Positions 18,376 to 26,509 of a DNA stretch of 64,000 nucleotides are shown piece by piece; positions within the stretch are counted from its first letter, which is position 1, and each line of letters begins with the position of its first letter. A program made the translations under genes and the position numbers. Source of the stretch: an uncultured Oscillospiraceae bacterium (GTDB lineage Bacteria; Bacillota; Clostridia; Oscillospirales; Acutalibacteraceae); assembly GCA_902492455.1 (NCBI GenBank), contig CABULH010000005.1:124001-188000 (forward strand). The letters run 5' to 3'. The notes below the pieces were generated by a model, which was not told the origin of the DNA, did not search any database, and saw only the letters and a list, made by a program, of their open reading frames with translations.

Positions 18376-20748
18376 ATGAAAGACTCGGGACTGCGGCTGA
18401 CAAGCCGCTGGCAGGTGACGGAGCAGGAATATAATCTGTCCACCGAACTGCAGGTGGCCTCCCTGCTTACCACCGGCAACGGTTATATCGGCGTGCGCGC
18501 CAGCCTGGAAGAACTGGGCAGCCTAGGCATTCAGGGCTGCTATATCCGGGGGGTGGCGGATACCATTGTGGATATTCGCCTGCCTTACTGCGATAATATG
18601 TACATGAAAACCTATTACGTCAACGAGGATAAGCTCAAGGATTTCGAGCGGCAGGAATGCGTGGTAAACCTCATCGATTTCCTGCTGATCCGCTTCACCA
18701 TCGACGGAGAGACCTTCTTCCCCTGGCAAGGTACCCTGCATTCCTGGAAGCGTACCCTGGACATGGAAACCGGCTGCCTGTGCCGGGAGGTGGACTGGGA
18801 GAGCGCCAAGGGGGACCGGACCCGCTTCACCTTTGAGCGTTTTTCCAGCTTTGCCGACGATCACGTCTACTGCATCAAGGCTTCGGCCACCCCGCTGAAC
18901 CACAGCAAGCCCATTGTCATCGACAGCGGCTTGGATCTGCGGACCAAAACCAACGGCCAGCACATCCAGATTCCCGTGGATTCCTGGGCGGAGGGACAGA
19001 GCCTGCTCCATGTCAACCGCAGCGGCTCCACCTATGGCTTCACCTGCTGCACCGGCGTGCGCAATGATCTTTACGGCGCGAAGAATCCGGTGTGGTCGAC
19101 TCAGTCCGACCGCAAGGAAGTATTCTCCACCGTTTCCTTCGATTCTCAGGAAGGAAAAACCTACACCCTGGAAAAGAAGATCTACATCATCACCTCCCGG
19201 GATACTGAGGAGGACCCCCGAGCCGCCACCGAACGGGCGCTGGCCCGTTTCCAGGATCAGCGCTACGCCCAGCTGCTGGAGGACAGCCTCAAGGTTTATC
19301 AGCCGCTCTTCGCCAAAATGGATGTGGACATCCAGGGAGACGACAACGCGGACCGCTCCGTCCGCTTCAGCAACTACCACACCCTGATCTCCATTGCCCG
19401 GAACGACTCTGTCCATTCCCTGGCCGCCAAGGGCCTCACCGGCGAAACCTACAATGACTTTGTCTGGTGGGACGCGGAGGTTTATCAGACCCCTATCTTC
19501 ACTCAGACTATGCCGGAAACCATCAAGAATGTCATCCTCTATCGTTACCGGCTGCTGGACGCCGCCCGGGAAAACGCCCGGCTGGAGGGACGCCGGGGCG
19601 CTCGCTTCCCCTTCACCTCTTCGGTGACCGGGAAGGAGACCATTTGGAGCGATGTCCGCCATCCCTTCATGCAGATTCATATCGTCTCCGACGTAGCCCT
19701 CAACGTGCTGCAATATTACACCTGCACCGGGGACGAGGCTTTCTTCCTGCAGTACGGCATGGAGATTCTGCTGGAAGCGTCCCGCTATTGGATGGACCGG
19801 GTGGAATACAATGCCGAGAAACAGCGGTATGAAATCCGTACTGTCACCGGCACCGACGAACATCACCCCTATGTGAACAACAATGCTTACACCAACTACA
19901 GCGTCTACATCGTGCTGCGGGAAGCCGCCCGGCTGTACGACAAGTTCCGGGCAGAGTGTGCGGAGCTGGCCCAGCGGATCGGCTTCACCGAGGAGGAACG
20001 GCAGGGCTTTGACCGGGTGGCGGATCAGCTTTACCTGCCCCTGGACCAGGAAACCGGCATGATCCCTCAATTCGACGATTATTTCAATCTCAGCCGAGAC
20101 CTGGAGGTCCAGGGAGGCAGCACCGCCAAATCCTTCCAGATGAAGCAATCCGGCCTGTACAACAAGAGTCAGGTGATCAAGCAGCCTGACGTGATGCTGC
20201 TCTTCTCCTATATGAACCTGGATTTCGGCCGGGAGGTTTACAGCCGCAACTGGGATTACTATGAGGCCCGCTGCGAAGCTTCCTCCTCCCTGTCCTATCC
20301 CGTTCACGCCATCTGCTCCGCCGATTTGGATCAGCCGGAGCGGGCATACAAGTATCTGCTGAAAACCGCCCGCCTGGATCTGGACGACGAGCACGACTGC
20401 GCGGCGGCCGGCGTTCACGCCGCCTGCGCCGCCGGCGCCTGGCTGGCCTCGGCACGGGGTATCGCCGGTATGCGGATGACCTCCTGCAAGGTTACCTTTG
20501 ATCCCCACTTTATTCCCTGGTGGAAGAGCCTTTCCTTCCATGCGGTTTGGCACGGGCTCTCCTATACGGTAGCGGTGGATAATCAGCACCTCACCGTCAC
20601 CGCCGACGCCGGCAACAGCGCCGCGCTGCCGGTAACCTGCGCCGGGCAGGAAGTTCTGCTGGAAGCGGGCAAATCCGTCTGCTTTGACACGGGAATCCAG
20701 TTGAAAGGAGTTGGCAAGCACCATGCCTTTACAGGGCGCGATTTTTGA
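18376..20748 (+). CDS. GH65 disaccharide phosphorylase/hydrolase
   Basis: 790 residues from the ATG at 18376, with AGGAAAGGCGG upstream; a TTG at 18352 would be in frame but overlaps the previous stop. GH65 features: an N-terminal beta-sandwich (NLSTELQVASLLTTGNGYIG), the (alpha/alpha)6 barrel with YNDFVWWDAEVYQTPIF, and the general-acid Glu at ~495 in TGTDEHHPYVNNNAY, followed by VIKQPDV, which in phosphorylases lies near the phosphate site. These enzymes split alpha-glucosides with phosphate to give beta-glucose-1-phosphate. The next, overlapping gene is beta-phosphoglucomutase, which makes phosphorolysis more likely than hydrolysis. The acceptor sugar is unknown. Known GH65 specificities include maltose, trehalose, kojibiose, nigerose and 3-O-glucosyl-L-rhamnose. 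Confidence 0.88.
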   Translation: MKDSGLRLTSRWQVTEQEYNLSTELQVASLLTTGNGYIGVRASLEELGSLGIQGCYIRGVADTIVDIRLPYCDNMYMKTYYVNEDKLKDFERQECVVNLIDFLLIRFTIDGETFFPWQGTLHSWKRTLDMETGCLCREVDWESAKGDRTRFTFERFSSFADDHVYCIKASATPLNHSKPIVIDSGLDLRTKTNGQHIQIPVDSWAEGQSLLHVNRSGSTYGFTCCTGVRNDLYGAKNPVWSTQSDRKEVFSTVSFDSQEGKTYTLEKKIYIITSRDTEEDPRAATERALARFQDQRYAQLLEDSLKVYQPLFAKMDVDIQGDDNADRSVRFSNYHTLISIARNDSVHSLAAKGLTGETYNDFVWWDAEVYQTPIFTQTMPETIKNVILYRYRLLDAARENARLEGRRGARFPFTSSVTGKETIWSDVRHPFMQIHIVSDVALNVLQYYTCTGDEAFFLQYGMEILLEASRYWMDRVEYNAEKQRYEIRTVTGTDEHHPYVNNNAYTNYSVYIVLREAARLYDKFRAECAELAQRIGFTEEERQGFDRVADQLYLPLDQETGMIPQFDDYFNLSRDLEVQGGSTAKSFQMKQSGLYNKSQVIKQPDVMLLFSYMNLDFGREVYSRNWDYYEARCEASSSLSYPVHAICSADLDQPERAYKYLLKTARLDLDDEHDCAAAGVHAACAAGAWLASARGIAGMRMTSCKVTFDPHFIPWWKSLSFHAVWHGLSYTVAVDNQHLTVTADAGNSAALPVTCAGQEVLLEAGKSVCFDTGIQLKGVGKHHAFTGRDF

Positions 20749-21370
20749 TTTGGACGGCGTGATTGTGGATACCGCCAAATATCATTACCTGGCCTGGAAG
20801 CGGCTGGCGGATGAGCTGGGCTTTACCTTTACAGAGAAAGACAACGAACGGCTCAAGGGCGTCAGCCGGATGGCTTCTCTGGATATCCTGCTGGAAATTG
20901 GCGGCGTCACCATGAACCCGGCGGAAAAGGAAGCGGCAGCCGACAAGAAGAACGGCTGGTATGTGGACTACATCCGGCAGATCGATAAAAGCGAGCTGCT
21001 CCCCGGCGCGGAGGATTATCTCCGACAGTTGCGGGAGAAGGGCGTTAAAACGGCACTGGGTTCCGCCAGCAAAAACGCCGGGATCATCCTGGAGAACACC
21101 GGCATCGAGGCGCTTTTTGACGCGGTGGTGGACGGCCGCCACGTCACCAAGGCCAAGCCGGACCCGGAGGTGTTCCTGCTGGCCGCTCAGCGGCTGGGCC
21201 TTCCCCCGGATAAATGTGCTGTGTTCGAAGACGCCGCCGCCGGGGTGGAAGCCGCTCTGGCCGGCGGCATGACCGCCGTCGGCGTAGGCGATCCGACGAT
21301 TCTCTCCCGGGCTAACCGGGTTATCAGCGGTCTGAATCAGGCGGAAAGCATCCGCGACCTGTGGAGGTAA
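20723..21370 (+). CDS. pgmB: Beta-phosphoglucomutase
   Basis: 215 residues from the ATG at 20723; AAAGGAG lies 12 bases upstream, whereas a TTG at 20711 abuts it. HAD-superfamily enzyme that converts beta-glucose-1-phosphate to glucose-6-phosphate. FDLDGVIVDTAKYHYLAWK has the HAD nucleophile D9 and acid/base D11 and the beta-PGM cap signature. GSASKNA, KAKPDPEVF and FEDAAAGVEAA are HAD motifs II to IV. It overlaps the GH65 gene by 26 bases, the usual arrangement for phosphorylase/beta-PGM pairs. Confidence 0.94.
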   Translation: MPLQGAIFDLDGVIVDTAKYHYLAWKRLADELGFTFTEKDNERLKGVSRMASLDILLEIGGVTMNPAEKEAAADKKNGWYVDYIRQIDKSELLPGAEDYLRQLREKGVKTALGSASKNAGIILENTGIEALFDAVVDGRHVTKAKPDPEVFLLAAQRLGLPPDKCAVFEDAAAGVEAALAGGMTAVGVGDPTILSRANRVISGLNQAESIRDLWR

Positions 21371-21372
21371 AA

Positions 21373-22239
21373 ATGATGGAAACCGTCGAATATATCCAGG
21401 ACAACCGTTTCTCCCGAGGCTTTCAGGTTCACGGCCCCACCCACGAGGAGGGGATCATCGCCCGGTATCCCGGCGGCGATCCCCAGCCTCCCTGCTGGAC
21501 GCTGGCCCAGTGGTGCGTCCGCCGCCATCCCTTGAATGCTGAAACACCCCGGACAGAGCTATCCGGCGGCGGATACCAGTATGAAACCCCTTCCCACACG
21601 ATTACCGTCAAACCGGAAAGCAGCGAATACCGCCTGCGGCTGGAGCTGCGCTCCTCTCAGGAATACGGAGACCATCTCCGGCAGGATGGAGAGGATTGGC
21701 CCCATCTGCTGATCGATCAGGGCATTCCTCGGGATCTGCCGCCGCTGGGCCGGCTGCGCAATCTTATCTATAAAGCCCAGCTGCGGCTGGACTACTGCCT
21801 GACGCCGCTGGATACCGCGGCTTTCGATCCCGGACTTCACGGCGCGCAGGTGGTGCATTTCTTCACCGTCTCCGATCCAGTTTCCGGCAACTTTCTCTGG
21901 TTCGGCATCCCCTTCTTCGATACCCGCCGCCCCATCTATACCGGTTATATTGGCATTGACGGCGGCAAGGATGACGCCACCGGTAAGCTGATCTACACCT
22001 GCCCCCAGAAGCCCTTTTTCAGCCGACCGGCGGGCTGCGGGGAATGGATTCAGCTGGAAGCCGACGTGCTGCCCATGATCAAGGCCGGGGTGGACGAGGC
22101 CAACCGGCGGGGATTGAACTTTTCCGCTGAAATCGATAATCTGCTGCTTACCACCAACAACCTGGGCTGGGAGATGTTCGCCGCTTATGACGGCGCTTTT
22201 TCCATTCGAGAGCTTTCACTGACGGGGACGATACTATGA
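21373..22239 (+). CDS. Protein of unknown family (paralog of 14303-15235)
   Basis: 288 residues from ATG 21373 (GGAGG five bases upstream; the ATG at 21376 is equally possible). Divergent paralog of the first gene of this operon. Shared anchors are FSRGF, WTLAQWC, WPHLLI, LRNLIYKAQLRL, HGAQVVHFF...FLWFGIPFFDTR and GWEMFAAYDGAFSIRELSL. There are no transmembrane segments and it is probably an all-beta protein. Two members in one operon suggest they bind or process different parts of the same glycan, or form a heteromer. The gene is coupled to its neighbours: four bases before it is the pgmB stop, and its own stop overlaps the GH95 start (ATGA). Function unknown. Confidence 0.75.
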   Translation: MMETVEYIQDNRFSRGFQVHGPTHEEGIIARYPGGDPQPPCWTLAQWCVRRHPLNAETPRTELSGGGYQYETPSHTITVKPESSEYRLRLELRSSQEYGDHLRQDGEDWPHLLIDQGIPRDLPPLGRLRNLIYKAQLRLDYCLTPLDTAAFDPGLHGAQVVHFFTVSDPVSGNFLWFGIPFFDTRRPIYTGYIGIDGGKDDATGKLIYTCPQKPFFSRPAGCGEWIQLEADVLPMIKAGVDEANRRGLNFSAEIDNLLLTTNNLGWEMFAAYDGAFSIRELSLTGTIL

Positions 22240-24572
22240 CAACAAGTAAACAACAAGAAACCGGTCGCCAGCCGATCCTGTGGTACGATCATCCCGCTGT
22301 CGAATGGACCCAGGCACTTCCTTTAGGCAACGGCCGGCTGGGCGCCATGGTCTTCGGCGATCCCTTTCAAGAGCGGATCGCCCTGAATGAGGATACTCTG
22401 TGGACCGGCTTTCCCCGGGATACCTGCGTGCCCGGCGCCTCCCAGCGGCTGGAAGAGGTTCGCCGGCTGCTGGATCAGGGGAAAAATCTGGAGGCTCAGG
22501 CGATCATCGAGGAAAATATGCTGGGCTGCGAGGGTGACGCCTACCTGCCTTTGGGAGATCTGCTGCTTCACTTTGAAGGACAGGGTCCTGCGGAAGATTA
22601 CCGCCGGGAGCTTCGTCTCGCCCAGGGCGTCTTCGCCCTTTCCTACCGGGCGGGCGGCACAGAATACCGGCGGGAGATGTTCGCCAGCGCCGTACATGAT
22701 GTACTGGTCTTCCGCTTTACAGCTCACGGAGAGGGCCGTCTGTGCTTCCAGGTATCCATGGACAGCCCCCTGCGGCATCAGATCACCTTGGAAAACGGCC
22801 GCCTGCTGATGGACGGGGAATGTCCCTCAGACAATGAGATGAACTACAACGAGGAAGAGGATCGGCGGGGCGTCCGCTTCCTCAGCGCTTTAGAAATCCG
22901 CACTGACGGCAGAGTGGAAGGAACCGGCGACGGGCTGACGGTTCGGGACGCCGAGGAGGCGGTGCTTTACCTGGCGGTGAAAACCAGCTTCCGCGGCTAC
23001 GACCAGCTCCCTCTTCCCGGCGACGGGGACTACCGGCGGACCTGCCTGACGGAACTGGACAAGTTGCCCCAGGACTATCAAACCATCCGGGAAGCTCACT
23101 TGCGGGATTTTAACGCTCTGTTCGATCGGGTTGACTTCTCGCTGCCAGAGGATCCCCAGCGGTCCGCCCTCCCCACCGACCAGCGTCTGGCGGCTTTTCA
23201 ACAGGATCAGGAGGATCCCGGCCTTTACACCTTGCTATTCCATTACGGCCGGTATCTGCTGATCTCTTCCTCCCGGGAGGGAACCCAGCCGGCCAATCTC
23301 CAGGGCATCTGGAACGCCGAGCTGCGGGCCCCCTGGAAGTCCAACTACACCCTGAACATTAACGTGGAAATGAACTACTGGCCGGCGCTGGTCTGCAATC
23401 TGGCCGAGCTGCAGCGTCCCTTGCTGCAGCTGACGAAGGAACTGGCCCAGTCGGGACGGGAAACCGCCCGAATCCATTACGGCGCCAGGGGCTTTACCGC
23501 CCATCACAACACCGACTTGTGGCGGAAAACCACTCCGGTGTGCGGCCGGACCAACCACGCCTATTGGAATATGGGCGGCGTCTGGCTGAGCTGGCAGATG
23601 GCCGAATACTATCGTTTTACCCGGGATCGGAATTTCCTACAGGAGGAAGCGTACCCGGTGATGAAACAGGCGGCGCTTTTCTGTCTGGATCAGCTGAGGG
23701 AAGGGGCGGACGGCTTTCTTCGCGCCACCCCGGCCACCTCGCCGGAAAACTGGTTTCTCCTGGACGGGGAACCCTGCGCGGTGGCTTCCTCCGTTGCTAT
23801 GACCAATTCTATGGTCCGCCATCTGTTCCTGGCCTGCGTTCAGGCTGCGGAGGAGCTGATGATCGACGCCGATTTCCGGGAGGAACTGGCGGCTGCGCTG
23901 GCAAAGCTGGAGCCCTACCGCATCGGCAGCCACGGCCAGTTGCTGGAATGGGACCAGGAATATCCCGAGACCGATCCCCATCACCGCCACGTTTCCCAGC
24001 TTTTCGGCCTGTATCCCGGCGATGATCTGCTGGATTCGACTCATCCGGAACTGCCGGAAGCCTGCCGCCAGACGCTGAATGACCGGGGAGACGACGGCAG
24101 CGGCTGGAGCCTTTCCTGGAAGGTCAGCCTCTGGGCGCGGCTCCGGGACGGCGACCGTGCGCTGAAACTGCTGCAGAATCAGCTGCGCTGGGTGGACGCC
24201 AAAACCATCAGCTATGAGGGCGGCGGCGGTTCCTATCCCAACCTCTTCGACGCCCATCCCCCTTTCCAAATCGACGGCAATTTCGGTGTAGCCGCGGGTA
24301 TCGCGGAGATGCTGCTGCAGTCCCATCAGGGCTGTATCCGGCTGCTGCCCGCTTTGCCCGCCGCCTGGAAGGAAGGCGCTGTCCGCGGGCTGATGGCCCG
24401 GGGCAACATCCAGGTGGATATGGAATGGCGGGAAGGCCGGCTGATTCAGGCGACTTTCACCGCCCGGCAGGATACCCGGCTGTACGCTGCCTACGGTATC
24501 CGGATATTGGAAATCCCGCTGAAAAACGGAGTGCCGCTGACGGTGGACGGAAGCCTGCAGCCGGAGCATTAA
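22236..24572 (+). CDS. GH95 family alpha-L-fucosidase or alpha-L-galactosidase
   Basis: 778 residues, no signal peptide. GH95 (alpha/alpha)6 barrel enzyme with inverting mechanism. The N-terminal domain begins WYDHPAVEWTQALPLGNGRLGAMVFG. Catalytic equivalents are visible: the Asn pair in TLNINVEMNYW (N374, N376), the acid E504 in TSPENWF and D680 in IDGNFG. Position 372 (just before LNIN) is Thr, where the Bifidobacterium 1,2-alpha-fucosidase has His; Thr here has been linked to L-galactose preference in GH95. Last gene of the operon, overlapping the previous stop. No clear terminator follows. Confidence 0.9.
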   Translation: MTTSKQQETGRQPILWYDHPAVEWTQALPLGNGRLGAMVFGDPFQERIALNEDTLWTGFPRDTCVPGASQRLEEVRRLLDQGKNLEAQAIIEENMLGCEGDAYLPLGDLLLHFEGQGPAEDYRRELRLAQGVFALSYRAGGTEYRREMFASAVHDVLVFRFTAHGEGRLCFQVSMDSPLRHQITLENGRLLMDGECPSDNEMNYNEEEDRRGVRFLSALEIRTDGRVEGTGDGLTVRDAEEAVLYLAVKTSFRGYDQLPLPGDGDYRRTCLTELDKLPQDYQTIREAHLRDFNALFDRVDFSLPEDPQRSALPTDQRLAAFQQDQEDPGLYTLLFHYGRYLLISSSREGTQPANLQGIWNAELRAPWKSNYTLNINVEMNYWPALVCNLAELQRPLLQLTKELAQSGRETARIHYGARGFTAHHNTDLWRKTTPVCGRTNHAYWNMGGVWLSWQMAEYYRFTRDRNFLQEEAYPVMKQAALFCLDQLREGADGFLRATPATSPENWFLLDGEPCAVASSVAMTNSMVRHLFLACVQAAEELMIDADFREELAAALAKLEPYRIGSHGQLLEWDQEYPETDPHHRHVSQLFGLYPGDDLLDSTHPELPEACRQTLNDRGDDGSGWSLSWKVSLWARLRDGDRALKLLQNQLRWVDAKTISYEGGGGSYPNLFDAHPPFQIDGNFGVAAGIAEMLLQSHQGCIRLLPALPAAWKEGAVRGLMARGNIQVDMEWREGRLIQATFTARQDTRLYAAYGIRILEIPLKNGVPLTVDGSLQPEH

Positions 24573-24794
24573 ATGGTAAAAGCGCTGTTTCATTTATCAC
24601 TTTTCTCGCCAAAATTGGACAACTGAGAAAATTATAAATAGAAATGGGGTTTCTGGATTTCAAAATTTTTATGGAATTAGTATCATTTTAATTAGAGGGA
24701 CACCTGAGACTGGACCTGTCAGATCCCAGGTAAAAGCAAAATATCCTCGGCATTTTACGGGGGATCCCGTAGGGAAAAATAGTTTGAGGAAAGG
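24573..24794 (+). promoter_or_regulatory. Structured leader region before the discoidin-like surface protein
   Basis: 222 bases. It holds a 29-base sequence (24619-24647) that recurs in inverted orientation at 49785-49813. An AT-rich stretch to 24700 follows, then two hairpins: ACCTG/CAGGT at 24714-24731 and TACGGG-GGAT-CCCGTA at 24756-24771, just before the ribosome site. No known riboswitch consensus was matched. Confidence 0.4.
24619..24647 (+). repeat. 29-base dispersed repeat, copy A
   Basis: 28 of 29 bases are identical to the reverse complement of 49785-49813 (core ACTGAGAAAATTATAAATAG). Copy A lies after the GH95 gene, before the discoidin-like gene. Confidence 0.7.
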
Positions 24795-26378
24795 ATGAAT
24801 CAAATGAAGTTCAGAAAAATCGCAAGCATTTTCCTGGCTGCTGCCATGACCTGCGGCATGATGAGCGTGATGAGCGCTTCCGCAGAGGGCGAAACCGAGG
24901 AAGAGTACTCAAGAAGAGTTGACTTTTCCGGATTACTGGACGGTTGCAGCGGTGAAAACGACAAGTTGGAGAAAGGAGAGAAACTCTTATCAACCTGGGA
25001 CTGCCTGGATGGCATTGAGTATCCTCAAGCCGGTCAGGTTATTAGCTGCAGTTCTTCCCAGCAAGCCGGATGGGGTGTTGCTAAGGGCGCTTTGATTGAT
25101 AATTTTGACTACTATCGTCCCCAAGGAGACTGGGGTGTTTATGCCTTTGGCTGGATGACCGATCCCACGGTGAATTCGGTGGATAACGCTGTGGACGAGT
25201 TTGTCACCCTGAATATGCAAAAAACCTATCGGATTGATCAAATTTTCTTTGCTCCGATGGAGTCTTGGACGGATCAGGGCCTTCCTGCCGATTTTACCAT
25301 TTCCGTTTCCACTGACGGCGAAAATTGGGTGAAAGTTGTGGAAGAGACCGGTAACTCTATTGCCAAGGTAAATGAGAACGGCCTCTTTGTTTACCCCATT
25401 CATCCCATTGAATGCCAGTTCGTCAAAATGGAGATTACGAAAGTTGCCGGTCCGGTTGGCGATAGTGTTTGCGTCTGCTTGGCTGAATTAGGCGTCTTTG
25501 AAACCAACCGTTCTCTTTCCCAGAAGGAGAGCCTGGTTCACCTGCTGGACGGCTATAACGGCTACGATGCCTTTAATATGGTAGAAGGTGGGAAGCCCAT
25601 CACTGAGTGGGACTGCCTGGATGGTCCCACCATGCCGGAGGCCGGCCAGGTTATCACTGTCAGTTCCAGCCAGCATCACGGCTGGGGCGCCGCCAAGGGC
25701 GGTCTGATCGATGGCCATACGCACACCGATGGCAGCGGCTCCTGGGGAATGGGCAATGCTTTCTCTTGGTTCAGCACTTCGACAAGCTCTACCAGCCTGG
25801 ATGTGGATCAGTTCGTTATCCTGAATCTGCAAAAGCTCTATCCGGTTGACAAAATCTTCTTTGGTAACATGGAATCCTGGAGCAACCAGGGTATGCCCTC
25901 AGATTTTACCATCTCTGTTTCCAGAGACGGCGAAAACTGGACAGAAGTGGTGAAGGAGACCGGTCTCGACTACACGGATGCTGAAGATGTGTGGAGTGCG
26001 AATAACCAAGCCTATGTCGACAGCGGTGTTTTCGAGTACCCCATTGAAGCGCAGTGGATCCAGTATATCAGAATGGATATCACCAAGATAGCGGGCATGA
26101 GTGTTGAAACCGACGGCAGCGGCACGCCTGCCAATATTGTGGTTATTTCCGAGCTGGGCATCTACACCACCACCGCTCCTGTGGCCCTGCCGGAACCCGA
26201 GCCCGAGCCCGAGCCGGAACCCGAGCCCGAGCCGGAACCCACGCCGGATCCCGATCCCGAACCCACGCCTCCCACCGGCGATACCAATATGATGGTTCTC
26301 TTCGTTCTGTGCGGCGTCAGCGCTCTGTGTGTCACCGCCAGTCTGCTGGTGCTGAAGAAGCGTTCCCGGAATTCCTAG
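24795..26378 (+). CDS. Secreted cell-surface protein with two discoidin-like repeats and a sorting-signal-like tail
   Basis: 527 residues. The signal peptide is residues ~1-32 (cleavage near SASAEG). Two internal repeats of ~180 residues share WDCLDG, AGQVI..SSSQ..GWG.AKG.LID, DQFVILNLQK and the FTISVS.DGENW block typical of F5/8 type C (discoidin/CBM32) beta-sandwiches. A Pro-Glu repeat linker (~465-488) follows, then PTPPTGD, a hydrophobic helix and KKRSRNS, the layout of a sortase substrate with PPTGD in place of LPxTG. It likely binds glycans at the cell wall. The ATG at 24804 is also possible as start. Confidence 0.8.
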   Translation: MNQMKFRKIASIFLAAAMTCGMMSVMSASAEGETEEEYSRRVDFSGLLDGCSGENDKLEKGEKLLSTWDCLDGIEYPQAGQVISCSSSQQAGWGVAKGALIDNFDYYRPQGDWGVYAFGWMTDPTVNSVDNAVDEFVTLNMQKTYRIDQIFFAPMESWTDQGLPADFTISVSTDGENWVKVVEETGNSIAKVNENGLFVYPIHPIECQFVKMEITKVAGPVGDSVCVCLAELGVFETNRSLSQKESLVHLLDGYNGYDAFNMVEGGKPITEWDCLDGPTMPEAGQVITVSSSQHHGWGAAKGGLIDGHTHTDGSGSWGMGNAFSWFSTSTSSTSLDVDQFVILNLQKLYPVDKIFFGNMESWSNQGMPSDFTISVSRDGENWTEVVKETGLDYTDAEDVWSANNQAYVDSGVFEYPIEAQWIQYIRMDITKIAGMSVETDGSGTPANIVVISELGIYTTTAPVALPEPEPEPEPEPEPEPEPTPDPDPEPTPPTGDTNMMVLFVLCGVSALCVTASLLVLKKRSRNS

Positions 26379-26398
26379 TCTGTTAAACAGATAACGAC

Positions 26399-26445
26399 AG
26401 ATGGAGAAGCGGCCTTAAAACGGGAAGCTTCTCCATCTCTTGTTA
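26399..26445 (+). terminator. Terminator after the discoidin-like gene
   Basis: A 12-bp perfect stem (AGATGGAGAAGC/GCTTCTCCATCT, 26399-26410 with 26427-26438) is followed by CTTGTTA. The T-tract is modest. A second small hairpin (TGTCCCC/GGGGACA, 26470-26494) precedes the next gene. Confidence 0.65.
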
Positions 26446-26509
26446 TCCGGTCAAATGAGACGTTGCTCCTGTCCCCTTCTTCATCCCGGGGACAAGGCCG
26501 AAAGAAAGG

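Noticed and set aside
15191..18403. Open frame of 1070 codons on the minus strand
   Set aside because: It is the antisense shadow of the GH106-like gene. The plus-strand protein has clear family motifs; the minus translation is His/Gly/Gln-rich low-quality sequence typical of GC-rich antisense frames.
18523..20778. Long minus-strand open frame (751 codons)
   Set aside because: Antisense shadow of the GH65 gene; no recognisable domain.
26200..26265. Short tandem repeat resembling a CRISPR or microsatellite
   Set aside because: It encodes the Pro-Glu linker of the surface protein; coding low complexity, with no spacers.
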